DNA of 64,000 bases from Rikenellaceae bacterium. GTDB lineage: Bacteria; Bacteroidota; Bacteroidia; Bacteroidales; Rikenellaceae. Shown piece after piece: positions 33,457 through 42,008 of the stretch (the first letter of the stretch is position 1; each line of letters opens with the position of its first letter). The stretch lies in contig CABJAJ010000008.1 in the NCBI GenBank assembly GCA_902363575.1, positions 62,001 through 126,000 on the forward strand, read 5' to 3'. Below the pieces are notes generated by a model, which ran no database searches, was not told the origin of the DNA, and saw only the letters and a list, made by a program, of their open reading frames with translations. Position numbers and translations under genes: made by a program.

Positions 33457-34413
33457 ATGGATATACAGACAGCAAAACAAATCAGGCTGGAAGAGTATCT
33501 TCACAGCTTGGGATATAGCCCGGTGAAGCGGCAGGGCATCAATCTTTGGTACAAATCGCCGTTCAGGGAAGAAACCGAAGCATCGTTCAAGGTGAATACC
33601 GAGCGGAACCAATGGTATGATTTTGCACTTGGCAAGGGCGGCAACATCATCGCACTGGCTTCGCACCTCTATGCAACGGACAGTGTGCCGTACCTTTTGA
33701 AACGCATAGAGGAACAGGCACCGCACGTGCACCCCGTTTCTTTCTCTTTTCGCAAGCAGTCCTTTACGGAGCCGAGTTTCCAACAGTTGGAAATCGTGCC
33801 GCTTTCTTCCCCTGCCCTGCTTGCCTATTTACAAGGTAGAGGAATAAATCTGGAGCTGGCAAAAAGAGAATGTAGAGAAGCCCGTTACACCCACAACGGC
33901 AAGCGTTACTTTGCCATTGCCTTCCCTAACGGTTCGGGTGGGTTTGAGGTTCGTAACCCCTATTTCAAGGGCTGCATCGCCCCCAAGGAAATCTCCCACA
34001 TCAGACAGTCGGGAAAAGCAAGGACTACCTGCTATGTGTTCGAGGGTTTCATGGACTACCTTTCCTTTCTGACATTGAGACAGGAAAGCTGCCCGAATTA
34101 TCCGGAATTGGACGGGCAGGACTACATTGTATTGAACTCCGTATCGAATATAAACAAGGCTCTCTATCCGCTGGGCAACTATGAGCGCATCCACTGCTTT
34201 TTCGACAACGACCATGCAGGACTGGAAGTACTCCAACAAATCCGCATGGAATACGGCAGAGACCGATACATCCGGGACGCTTCGCAGATTTATGGCGGGT
34301 GCAAAGACCTGAACGAATACTTACAGAAACAGATTGAAAGAAAAAGGCAGCTCCAGTCCGCCAAAGGGGTGCGCAGCCAATCACCGGAGAAGAAGAACGG
34401 CTTCCGGTTATAG
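33457..34413 (+). CDS. Toprim-domain primase of the element
   Basis: 318 aa. The N-terminal ~90 residues have the layout of a CHC2 zinc-binding primase domain (NLWYKSPFREETEASFKV, WYDFALGKGGNIIALA) but lack the zinc cysteines. A toprim domain follows, with YVFEGFMDYLSFL (Glu) and CFFDNDHAGLE (DxD) at about residues 198-258. Corresponds to the primase encoded beside mobilization genes in NBU elements, needed for complementary-strand synthesis after transfer. Confidence 0.85.
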   Translation: MDIQTAKQIRLEEYLHSLGYSPVKRQGINLWYKSPFREETEASFKVNTERNQWYDFALGKGGNIIALASHLYATDSVPYLLKRIEEQAPHVHPVSFSFRKQSFTEPSFQQLEIVPLSSPALLAYLQGRGINLELAKRECREARYTHNGKRYFAIAFPNGSGGFEVRNPYFKGCIAPKEISHIRQSGKARTTCYVFEGFMDYLSFLTLRQESCPNYPELDGQDYIVLNSVSNINKALYPLGNYERIHCFFDNDHAGLEVLQQIRMEYGRDRYIRDASQIYGGCKDLNEYLQKQIERKRQLQSAKGVRSQSPEKKNGFRL

Positions 34414-34483
34414 CCCACTATAACTACACGCTCCGCTTTCGTAGTTGTGGGCTCTCCCGAGGGGATTAGGGCTTTGCCCTAAT
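34412..34483. other. Candidate transfer origin (oriT)
   Basis: AGCCCAC + AACTAC (34412-34418, 34422-34427) pair with GTAGTT + GTGGGCT (34441-34453), 13 paired bases with a 3-base bulge and a 13-base loop; 12 bases later comes ATTAGGGC-TTT-GCCCTAAT (34465-34483). This lies within the 281-base spacer just upstream of the relaxase gene, where NBU-type oriTs are found. The nick site cannot be read. Confidence 0.5.
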
Positions 34484-34694
34484 GACCCACTCAAGGCGTT
34501 TCACCCCTGAGAACCCCGAGCAAAGAGTGACCCTCTCTTTGCAATCTCCGCTTATGGGTTACCCCTAAGAAATCTCGTGCAAATGAGAGCAGAGGCAAGC
34601 TTGCTTGACCTATGCCGAATGCAGCCGAGATTCATAAAATAACCCCTCTGCGAAAGCGAGCAAAATAATCAATTGCAAACAAAGAAAAGAAGCT

Positions 34695-36098
34695 ATGGCA
34701 ACAAAATCAAGCATACATATCAAGCCTTGCAACATCGCATCGAGCGAGGCACACAACCGAAGAACTGCCGAGTATATGCGCAACATCGGCAAGTCCAAAA
34801 TCTACATCGTGCCCGAACTCACAGCCGATAATGAACAGTGGATAAATCCGGATTTCGGCAGTCTCGAATTGCAGACGCATTATGAGAACATCAAACGCAT
34901 GGTCAAGGAAAAGACAGGCCGTGCCATGCAGGAAAAGGAAAGGGAACGCAAGGGAAAGAATGGAAGGATTATCAAAGTGGCGGGATGTTCACCCATCCGT
35001 GAAGGAGTATTGCTTATCAGACCGGACACCACACTGGCTGATGTACGCAGATTCGGTGAAGAGTGTCAAAAGCGTTGGGGCATCACTCCACTACAAATTT
35101 TCCTGCACAAAGACGAAGGACATTGGCTAAACGGTCAGCCGGAAGCGGAAGACAAAGAGAGTTTTCAAATAGGAAGCAGATGGTTCAAGCCGAACTATCA
35201 TGCCCATATCGTATTCGACTGGATGAACCACGAAACCGGAAAGAGCCGAAAACTCAATGACGAAGATATGGCAATCATGCAGACCTTGGCTTCCGATATT
35301 CTCCTGATGGAACGTGGGCAGGCAAAAGCTGTCACAGGTAAAGAGCATCTGGAACGAAATGATTTCATCATTGAGAAGCAGAAAGCCGAACTGCAACGTA
35401 TAGAGGAAACCAAGCGACACAAGGAGCAACAGGTAAGCCTTGCCGAACAGGAACTCAAACAGGTAAAAGCAGAGATACGTACGGACAAACTCAAAAGTGC
35501 AGCTACCGATGTAGCCACAGCCATAACCAGCAGTGTAGGTTCTCTTTTCGGAAGCGGTAAGCTGAAAGAACTGGAACATCACATCGAGCAGCTACATCAG
35601 GAAATTACCAAACGGGACAAAGCTACTGATGAATTGAAAATTCAGATACAACAAATACAGGAACAGCATGGCAGACAAATTCGTAATCTTCAAGGAATAC
35701 ACAATCAAGAACTTGAAGCCAAAGACAAGGAAATATCACGATTGAATACCATTCTCGAAAAAGCATTATGCTGGTTCCCATTGCTCAAAGAAATGCTGAG
35801 AATGGAAAAATTATGCTATGTCACTGGTTTTACCAAGGGGATGGTTGATTCTCTTTTATACAAAAAGGAAGCTCTCAGATGTAGTGGAAAAATCTATTCC
35901 GAAGAATATAGACAGAGATTTGAAACAAAAAATGTAATTTTCAAAATTGAACGAAGCCCGATCGATAAGAATAAATTGATGCTGACTATAAACCAACAGC
36001 CAATCAGCGAATGGTTCAAGGAACAATGGGAGAAGTTACAGCAGCATCTGCGTAACTCAGTGCAGAAAGAACAAAAATCCAGAGGATTCAGGATGTAA
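34695..36098 (+). CDS. MobV-family relaxase (plasmid recombination/mobilization protein)
   Basis: 467 aa. Nicks oriT and leads the transferred strand. N-terminal SIHIKPCNIASSEAHNRR, a central FLHKDEGHW and the metal-binding YHAHIVFDW (HxH) mark the MobV relaxase fold. A long coiled coil occupies about residues 220-350, and a basic C-terminus follows. The gene follows the candidate oriT. It is 467 aa, within the normal range of MobV proteins of Bacteroides mobilizable elements. Confidence 0.9.
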   Translation: MATKSSIHIKPCNIASSEAHNRRTAEYMRNIGKSKIYIVPELTADNEQWINPDFGSLELQTHYENIKRMVKEKTGRAMQEKERERKGKNGRIIKVAGCSPIREGVLLIRPDTTLADVRRFGEECQKRWGITPLQIFLHKDEGHWLNGQPEAEDKESFQIGSRWFKPNYHAHIVFDWMNHETGKSRKLNDEDMAIMQTLASDILLMERGQAKAVTGKEHLERNDFIIEKQKAELQRIEETKRHKEQQVSLAEQELKQVKAEIRTDKLKSAATDVATAITSSVGSLFGSGKLKELEHHIEQLHQEITKRDKATDELKIQIQQIQEQHGRQIRNLQGIHNQELEAKDKEISRLNTILEKALCWFPLLKEMLRMEKLCYVTGFTKGMVDSLLYKKEALRCSGKIYSEEYRQRFETKNVIFKIERSPIDKNKLMLTINQQPISEWFKEQWEKLQQHLRNSVQKEQKSRGFRM

Positions 36099-36103
36099 TA
36101 TAG

Positions 36104-36134
36104 AGAAGTACAATTCATCATGGATTGTACTTCT
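36104..36134. terminator. Hairpin after the relaxase gene
   Basis: AGAAGTACAAT (36104-36114) pairs perfectly with ATTGTACTTCT (36124-36134), 6 bases after the stop. No T run follows, so terminator function is uncertain. The spacer 36135-36244 is A+T-rich with nothing else visible. Confidence 0.5.
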
Positions 36135-36244
36135 ATCGTAATATATAGTACAAAATCTAAGTTGTCTAACTATTCTAAAGTAAAATAAGCAATAAAAGAA
36201 TATCTTATTCACTATTAATATACCATATTGTCAATATCTTTCCC

Positions 36245-37120
36245 TCATTTAGTCAATCGTATCTTTTCGTGGTAGAAATAATTTACGATAACCGGCTTGC
36301 CTTTTTCCGAGCGCCCGTAAGGCAAATCATTTATTCTATATGGAAACCCCTGTGCCTTGGCGTATTGGGAAATGTCCTGTTCCAATGCCTGCCAGTAATC
36401 AAGCCTCTTTTTGTTGTATATTTCTTCGTATAACGGAAAGAGGTCGGGATGCTTCTCACGGATATACGTCATTATCCCTCCCTTGAACTGCCCGCGCAGA
36501 TTCAGGTTTTCGAGCCATATCAAATCGGCATATCCTTTCACTTTCTCGATAATCGCCTTCATATCGGTTATTCCGGGGAATATGGGCGATACAAAACACA
36601 CGGTACGGATGCCCGCCTCATAGACCTGACGCATTGCGTTCAGACGACGTTCTATGCTCACGGCATTGTCCATATCCGTACGAAACCGCTCGTCAAGCGT
36701 ATTGACCGACCATGACACCGTTACTTTGGGAAAACGCTTCAACAGGTCGAGGTCGCGCAGGACAAGGTCGGACTTAGTGCATATCATAATCTCGGCGTTG
36801 CTCCCACGCAGCTCTTCGAGCAGCCTGTGGGTACGGCAAAATTGCTCCTCATACGGGTTGTAACCATCCGTCACGGAACCTATCACAATGCGCTCTCCGT
36901 CATATTTGTGCGGATTGGCTATCGGTTTCCAGTTCTTCACGTCCAGAAATGCACCCCACGGTTCTGTATGCCCGGTGAATCGTTTCATAAACGATGCGTA
37001 GCAATACTTACAGGCGTGGGGACAGCCCACGTAAGGGTTGACCGAATATCCTCCGACCGGCAGTGAGGATTTGGTCATAACGCTCTGTACGTCTATTTCT
37101 TTGATTATTTCGGTATTCAT
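36245..37120 (-). CDS. Radical SAM protein, mobile pair protein A type
   Basis: 291 aa from the ATG at 37120, which overlaps the stop of the upstream gene (ATGA). The 4Fe-4S motif is CPHACKYC (C-x3-C-x2-C, about residues 32-39), as in spore-photoproduct-lyase-like enzymes. It resembles the radical SAM mobile pair protein A family found in integrated elements. No substrate is established. Overlap with the second radical SAM gene indicates coupled translation and probable joint function. Confidence 0.82.
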   Translation of the reverse strand: MNTEIIKEIDVQSVMTKSSLPVGGYSVNPYVGCPHACKYCYASFMKRFTGHTEPWGAFLDVKNWKPIANPHKYDGERIVIGSVTDGYNPYEEQFCRTHRLLEELRGSNAEIMICTKSDLVLRDLDLLKRFPKVTVSWSVNTLDERFRTDMDNAVSIERRLNAMRQVYEAGIRTVCFVSPIFPGITDMKAIIEKVKGYADLIWLENLNLRGQFKGGIMTYIREKHPDLFPLYEEIYNKKRLDYWQALEQDISQYAKAQGFPYRINDLPYGRSEKGKPVIVNYFYHEKIRLTK

Positions 37121-37812
37121 TGTAAGCGTTTTGTAAATTGTTCCGGCAGTTCCTGAATCATCCTTTCTTTGCCCATTATAGGCAGCAAATCCTCTTTCAT
37201 AAACACGGGGACGCCCTGTGTTTGGGCTTGGTCGGCAATGTGAAGCACCCATTCGGGACGGGAATCCACTTTGCCTTTCCGATGTCCGGTCTCCGTACCT
37301 ATGACAATCCAGTCGATACCCTCGAAATCTATATCGCCGATTTCATCGAAAATAGGTTCGAAAGTGACATGGTAGTGCTTGGCCTTGATATTTCTTTTCA
37401 AATCGTCTAGCCGCTTTTTTTCGGAATTGCGCGTGACGGTCACGCCCATCCATACATTCTCGTCATCTGTAGAGAAACTGATCTTGTCCGGACATTTCGT
37501 AAGGAATATATAAGCGTGTTGCGGATTGCTTTTCATTCGTCTGAATATTTCCGCATTCCATTCAGGCTTCCAATCGGAGAAATCGCTCATTCCGGTCATC
37601 AGCCATACGTGAGGCTTGGGCGTGTCGATGATACGCAGCTTTCGCACCATATATTCCGGTACGGAGAAGTCGTCCGTAATATGGAAGCGGCGGCAGTTGT
37701 TACGGGCATAGCAGTAGCTGCACCCGATGGAGCAGCCTACCACTATGTTCATATTCTTTATCAGGGATTTTATACAGATAGTCATCTGCTTAGAGTTCCT
37801 TTTTAGAATCAT
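37117..37812 (-). CDS. Radical SAM protein, mobile pair protein B / DUF5131-like
   Basis: 231 aa from the ATG at 37812, chosen because it overlaps the cupin stop (ATGA); an ATG 6 codons upstream exists. The cluster motif is CSIGCSYC (C-x3-C-x2-C) near the N-terminus. HVWLMTGMSDFSDWKPEW, FLTKCPDKI, VWMGVTV and IDWIVIGTETGHRKG are the blocks shared with DUF5131/phage Gp37-like proteins. Partner of protein A; the pair occurs on mobile elements in Bacteroidetes and Firmicutes. Confidence 0.82.
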   Translation of the reverse strand: MILKRNSKQMTICIKSLIKNMNIVVGCSIGCSYCYARNNCRRFHITDDFSVPEYMVRKLRIIDTPKPHVWLMTGMSDFSDWKPEWNAEIFRRMKSNPQHAYIFLTKCPDKISFSTDDENVWMGVTVTRNSEKKRLDDLKRNIKAKHYHVTFEPIFDEIGDIDFEGIDWIVIGTETGHRKGKVDSRPEWVLHIADQAQTQGVPVFMKEDLLPIMGKERMIQELPEQFTKRLQ

Positions 37813-38273
37813 TTCGGAGAGACTTTCCATTTTACCGGTTCTTTCAGTATGATTCCGTCAGTGGCATCCTCCTGTGAGAATGTATTGCTGCAATATTGTA
37901 TGCAGAGCATGAGGAGCGGAGTCGTTCCGTTGTTACGGACACTTCGTTTTCCTGCAGGAGATACCCTGACAACGCTACCTTCTTCCACTGGGAACACTGT
38001 TCCGTCTACTTGAAATTCACCTTTACCGGAGAGGAAAAAATAAAGTTCCTCATGACTCTTGTGACTATGCAGAAATCCGGTTTCTGTACCCGGGGCGAAT
38101 GACTGGAAAGAAAACTCGCTTCCCGTAGTTCCGAGAGCGGTGCTGCAGAATACTTTTCCGGGAATTTTCACATCCGGGCCAAGCTGAAGTTCGTATTCAT
38201 TCAGTTCATTCAACTTACCGACACTGATCGCGGCGAAATTCTGTTCTACCGCGATTTTCCTAATCTTTTTCAT
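37809..38273 (-). CDS. Single-domain cupin protein
   Basis: 154 aa. The double-stranded beta-helix motif 1 GFLHSHKSHEELYFFLSGKGEFQVDG and motif 2 VRVSPAGKRSVRNNG are clear; His residues HSHKSHEE give a metal-binding site. Could be a small-molecule binding or isomerase/oxygenase-type protein. It overlaps the next gene by 4 bases and follows the MBL-fold gene by 33 bases. Confidence 0.8.
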   Translation of the reverse strand: MKKIRKIAVEQNFAAISVGKLNELNEYELQLGPDVKIPGKVFCSTALGTTGSEFSFQSFAPGTETGFLHSHKSHEELYFFLSGKGEFQVDGTVFPVEEGSVVRVSPAGKRSVRNNGTTPLLMLCIQYCSNTFSQEDATDGIILKEPVKWKVSPK

Positions 38274-38306
38274 CTTTCTAATATTTTGAAATGATTGTTT
38301 ATACAG

Positions 38307-39086
38307 TTATTTAAGTGTTATGCTTTCTCCGTCTTCCGGTATAATCAGTCGGCTCATATCCGTCCCGTGATGGCGAGCTTCGTTGCGAAGGATGGCACGG
38401 GTGGTCTGGCAATGATCGATGGCATCCATGTGTACGGTAATCAGCTTGATGTGTGGGGGGAGTGTGTCAAGCATCGCCATTACTTCCTGTTCATTGGGGA
38501 TGATACAACCGTCCGTCTTAGAGAATTCGGGGAATACCGCACCGCCACTGTTCACCACAATATAATTAGGACGATACTTTTCCACGGTAGCAAGAGTACA
38601 TTCTTCCCATTTGCAATCGCCCATGATATAAATAGTCGGAAGCCCTTCGGACATCAGCACATAGCCCGAAACAGGTCCCATCATCTGGCCTATCTGACCG
38701 AAACCGTGATGGCCAATAGCACGGTGGATGGTCAGATGACCTAAGGTTATGCTCTCTTCAATCGCTTCTACATTTGAGAAACCATCTTTCAGGATGGCGG
38801 CCTTATCTTGTGGCTGGGTGTAGAAAGGAATGTCTTTCGGCAAATGCTGCTTTACACTTGGTTCGTAATGGTCGATGTGGTTGTGGGTGAGCAGTACCAT
38901 ATCAACACCTTCAGTAATGTCGCTAATAGGCATTACGAGATGTACCCTCGGATTCTTATATACACCGAGAGCTGATTGCAGGGTTCCTTTGTCGGCAAAT
39001 ACGGGGTCAATAAGAATGGTATGTCCTGCATAGTTGATTTTCAAGGTGGCACTGCGTACCAACCGAATAATTGCTTTTTCGTTCAT
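38307..39086 (-). CDS. Metallo-beta-lactamase-fold metal-dependent hydrolase
   Basis: 259 aa from the ATG at 39086. The metal motif THNHIDH (HxHxDH) lies near residue 66-72, with IMGDCKWEE further on (Asp) and HMDAIDH at the C-terminal side. The short form without extra domains resembles the UPF0173/L-ascorbate-6-phosphate-lactonase-like branch. First gene of the leftward operon MBL, cupin, radical SAM B, radical SAM A. A hydrolase joined to two radical SAM enzymes suggests modification or detoxification of a small molecule. Confidence 0.83.
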   Translation of the reverse strand: MNEKAIIRLVRSATLKINYAGHTILIDPVFADKGTLQSALGVYKNPRVHLVMPISDITEGVDMVLLTHNHIDHYEPSVKQHLPKDIPFYTQPQDKAAILKDGFSNVEAIEESITLGHLTIHRAIGHHGFGQIGQMMGPVSGYVLMSEGLPTIYIMGDCKWEECTLATVEKYRPNYIVVNSGGAVFPEFSKTDGCIIPNEQEVMAMLDTLPPHIKLITVHMDAIDHCQTTRAILRNEARHHGTDMSRLIIPEDGESITLK

Positions 39087-39192
39087 GATGTTATGTTTTG
39101 TATTATTTTTCGGGTACAAAGTTCGAAAGGATATCCCAATGTCTCTATGCCTTAAAAACAGGAATATATGCCATTTTGATAAAAGAATGATG

Positions 39193-39200
39193 TATATTTG
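39193..39200 (+). promoter_or_regulatory. -7 box of the AraC-family gene
   Basis: TATATTTG, 22 bases before the start, inside the 136-base divergent region between the AraC and MBL genes, where the regulator would be expected to bind. Confidence 0.5.
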
Positions 39201-39222
39201 CAGAAAGCAAAAAACAAGAGTG

Positions 39223-40122
39223 ATGAAAGCTATAATCAATCCCAAAAGACTTGTAAGCGTTCCGTTCAATAAAACGCAATGTGGCGTAGATTTCTACATT
39301 AACACAGGCGAAAGCAAGGACATCTGTGGTGTCTTGACCGAGCATAAGGCGTTTAAGACAGATTTTTTCAGCTTCTATTTCTTTCGTCGTGCCAATGGAT
39401 ATTTGTTGCTGAACTTCCGAAAAGTGGAGTTACGGGATGGTATGGTGCTGCTTTTGTCGCCGCACCAGCAACAGGAATGGCACGTGAACGAGGTAGAACT
39501 AGATTACACTTTTCTTATTTTCCGCGAAGACTTTATGCGCACGTTCATTGCTGACAAGTTCTTCGTATATCGGCTGTTGTATTATTATCAGACTGATACA
39601 CCGCCCTACTTGTTTGCCGAGCCGGAGGAGCTGACGGAATATATGCGCCTCTTAAAAAAGATAAAACAAGAACTACAACATCCTGTGGTAGACACTTACA
39701 ACCTCATTGTGTCAGTGCTTTATTATCTACTGGTAATTATCAACCGGGCATACGCTCAAACTTATCGTCTACCTGTCGAAGTGCCAAAAAACAATTACGC
39801 ATTCAAATTCAAGGACTTACTCGAAAAACATATCCGAACGACACAGCGCGTTCAAGAATATGCTGATATGCTTCGGGTAAGTCGTATCACCTTGAATAAT
39901 TCTGTCATGGCGCAATTTGGTGTATCAGCCATTCACTTACTCAAGCAACGTCTTTTGGAAGAGCTGAAAAATGAGCTACTGTTCTCCAATCTGAATGTGA
40001 GCCAACTGGCAGACGAGTTCCACTTTTCCGACCCCAGTCACCTCATGCGTTTTTTCAAAAAAGAAACAGGCAAGACTTTTACCCAATATCTAATGAATTA
40101 CAAAAGAGGAATATATGAATAG
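39223..40122 (+). CDS. AraC-family transcriptional regulator
   Basis: 299 aa from the ATG at 39223. An N-terminal cupin-like effector domain (MVLLLSPHQQQEWHVNEVELDYTFLIF) is followed by a C-terminal two-HTH domain: VQEYADMLRVSRITLNNSV and VSQLADEFHFSDPSHLMRFFKKETGKTFTQYL. Divergent from the MBL/cupin/radical SAM operon, so it is the likely effector-responsive activator of that operon. It is the last gene before the element's right end. Confidence 0.88.
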   Translation: MKAIINPKRLVSVPFNKTQCGVDFYINTGESKDICGVLTEHKAFKTDFFSFYFFRRANGYLLLNFRKVELRDGMVLLLSPHQQQEWHVNEVELDYTFLIFREDFMRTFIADKFFVYRLLYYYQTDTPPYLFAEPEELTEYMRLLKKIKQELQHPVVDTYNLIVSVLYYLLVIINRAYAQTYRLPVEVPKNNYAFKFKDLLEKHIRTTQRVQEYADMLRVSRITLNNSVMAQFGVSAIHLLKQRLLEELKNELLFSNLNVSQLADEFHFSDPSHLMRFFKKETGKTFTQYLMNYKRGIYE

Positions 40123-40301
40123 AAATTTCATATTTGGCAAATGAATTCCATATTTAAGATATTTATTTTTTTGAATAACTATATTTTTCGTCATAAAGGT
40201 TCATTCTGCCAGTCCATAGAAATACCAATCGCTTTGTAATTGACATTCTTTTGAAGAATCTTAAAAAATACAAAAACACCCAATTTTACATTCTTGGGTG
40301 T

Positions 40302-40344
40302 AAAAAAGGGTGTAAATCTCGCAAATGCTTGATTTACACCCTTT
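40302..40344 (-). terminator. Terminator of tRNA-Ser, supplied by the mobile element
   Basis: A perfect 14-bp inverted repeat, 40305-40318 with 40331-40344 (AAAGGGTGTAAATC and its complement). On the minus strand it starts 4 bases after the tRNA and ends in TTTTTT. A second ACACCCAA/TTGGGTGT repeat (40276-40283, 40294-40301) lies just inside and may be an integrase arm site. The rest of the 225-base gap after the AraC gene is A+T-rich with no gene. Confidence 0.75.
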
Positions 40345-40347
40345 ATT

Positions 40348-40360
40348 GCGGAGAAAGAGG
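40348..40360 (+). other. attR core at the tRNA-Ser 3' end
   Basis: GCGGAGAAAGAGG, matching attL (27779-27791) at 12 of 13 positions, the difference being the eighth base. The tRNA stays intact because the element carries its own copy of the 3' end. Confidence 0.75.
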
Positions 40361-40435
40361 GATTCGAACCCCCGGTACAGTTACCCGTACACCGCATTTC
40401 GAGTGCGGCCCGATCGACCACTCCGGCATCTCTCC
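40349..40435 (-). tRNA. tRNA-Ser (anticodon CGA)
   Basis: 87 bases with the long variable arm of tRNA-Ser (GTACGGGTAACTGTAC). Acceptor GGAGAGA pairs with TTTCTCC (one G-U), discriminator G, anticodon loop CTCGAAA (CGA), T-loop TTCGAAT. CCA is not encoded. Integration site of the mobile element. Confidence 0.95.
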
Positions 40436-40463
40436 CGATGCTTCGGCCCCGGGCCGAAAACAC

Positions 40464-40538
<75 letters not shown>

Positions 40539-40813
40539 AATTTCCTCTCCTAAGAGTGGTGCAAAAGTAAACAACAAAAATGAATTGACCAAAAATTTAC
40601 CCCACTTTCCGAATTATTTTTCGGTTGCCGCCCGCAAACCCGGCCGTCGCCCCGGGACGGATGAATCGGCGGAACAGGGCGCAGGGCCGCCGCAAGGGGC
40701 GGGTCGGAGATCGCAATGCGTAAAAATAACGCCACACAGAAGAAAAAACGGAGGGAAACGACGCATCTGACAAAAAATTGCTACCTTTACTTCCAACTTA
40801 CAACCTAAATCAA

Positions 40814-41773
40814 ATGAAACGGATATTGATAGTAGGCGCCGGGGGGCAGATCGGTTCCGAATTAACAACCTATCTGCGCAAGATTTACGGCGCATCCAAT
40901 GTCGTCGCAACCGACGTGCGCGAATGCGGAAAACTGGCCGAGGGAGGCCCGTTCGAGGTACTCAACGCGCTCGACGCCAAGGCGATGTCTTCGGTGGTGG
41001 AACGGTATAAGATCGACGCGATCTTCAACCTGGTTGCCCTTCTGTCGGCCGTGGGCGAGAAGAATCCCCAGACGGCCTGGAACATCAACATCGGAGCGTT
41101 GATGAACGCCCTGGAGGTGGCCCGCGAGTACGGCTGCGCCCTCTTCACACCCAGCTCCATCGGCGCTTTCGGCCCCACGTCCCCCAAGGACAAGACCCCG
41201 CAGGACACCATCATGCAGCCCACGACGATTTACGGCGTATGCAAGGTGACGGGCGAGCTGCTGGGCAACTACTATTTCCGGCGTTATGGGGTCGATACCC
41301 GCTCGGTACGGTTTCCCGGCATCATCTCCAACGTCACGCTGCCGGGCGGCGGCACGACGGACTATGCCGTCGAAATCTATTACGAAGCGATCAAGGCGGG
41401 CCGTTTCACCTGCCCTGTGCCGGGCGACGTTTACATGGATATGATCTACATGCCCGACGCCCTGAGGGCCTGCGTGGAGCTGATGGAGGCCGATCCCGCG
41501 CGGCTCGTGCACCGCAACAGCTTCAACCTGGCCTCGATGAGCTTCACGCCCGAAATCATCTATGCCGAAATCCGTAAACGGATTCCCTCGTTCGAGATGA
41601 CGTACGAAATCGATCCCGTAAAGAAGGCCATCGCCGAAAGCTGGCCCAACTCGCTGGACGACACCTGCGCCCGCGAGGAGTGGGGGTGGAAACCCGAGTG
41701 GGACCTGTCGCGCATGACAGACGATATGCTCGAGGTGATCCGCGAGAAATACCGCAGCGAAGTGGCCGTCTGA
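40814..41773 (+). CDS. NAD-dependent epimerase/dehydratase-fold L-threonine 3-dehydrogenase
   Basis: 319 aa from the ATG at 40814. Extended short-chain dehydrogenase: NAD-binding VGAGGQIGSEL, the FTPSSIGAFGP active-site Ser region and catalytic YGVCK (YxxxK). The sequence (FPGIISNVTLPGGGTTDYAVEIYY, YMDMIYMPDALRA) matches the UDP-glucose-epimerase-like type of L-threonine 3-dehydrogenase, which oxidises threonine to 2-amino-3-ketobutyrate. A near-consensus TACCTTTA box lies at 40784-40791. Alone in its unit; a G+C-rich hairpin (41799-41832) follows the stop. Confidence 0.85.
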   Translation: MKRILIVGAGGQIGSELTTYLRKIYGASNVVATDVRECGKLAEGGPFEVLNALDAKAMSSVVERYKIDAIFNLVALLSAVGEKNPQTAWNINIGALMNALEVAREYGCALFTPSSIGAFGPTSPKDKTPQDTIMQPTTIYGVCKVTGELLGNYYFRRYGVDTRSVRFPGIISNVTLPGGGTTDYAVEIYYEAIKAGRFTCPVPGDVYMDMIYMPDALRACVELMEADPARLVHRNSFNLASMSFTPEIIYAEIRKRIPSFEMTYEIDPVKKAIAESWPNSLDDTCAREEWGWKPEWDLSRMTDDMLEVIREKYRSEVAV

Positions 41774-41798
41774 CCCGCCCCCGTGCGATACGATGCAC

Positions 41799-41832
41799 GC
41801 CGGAGCCGTCCCGTTTGGGGTTCGGCTCCGGC
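41799..41832 (+). terminator. Hairpin after the threonine dehydrogenase gene
   Basis: GCCGGAGCCG (41799-41808) pairs with CGGCTCCGGC (41823-41832), 10 of 10, followed by GTTCGCTTT. The T tract is poor, so confidence is moderate. The rest of the gap to 42008 shows nothing further. Confidence 0.55.
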
Positions 41833-42008
41833 GTTCGCTTTGCAGCCTGCGGCCGGTCCGGTGCTGCAGCATCCCTCATGGGCCGTCGGTGATATCGGCT
41901 ACGCACTGAAAGTGCGGACAGCCCCGGTGCATAACCCGCCGAAACGACAGGGCGGACTCTCCGCACCCGCCCGGCGGCTGACGTTGCACCCGGCAGCCCC
42001 GGCGCCGC

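Larger units (their letters stand above)
27779..40360. mobile_element. NBU-type integrative mobilizable element, about 12.6 kb
   Basis: Bounded by 13-bp att copies, the right one being the 3' end of tRNA-Ser(CGA). Gene order int, cassette, DUF3853, AAA ATPase, primase, MobV relaxase, cargo matches the plan of Bacteroides NBU elements (integrase, small HTH, orf3-like, primase, mobilization). It has no type IV secretion genes, so it would depend on a co-resident conjugative element. Base composition is clearly more A+T-rich than the flanking host genes, consistent with horizontal transfer. Confidence 0.85.
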
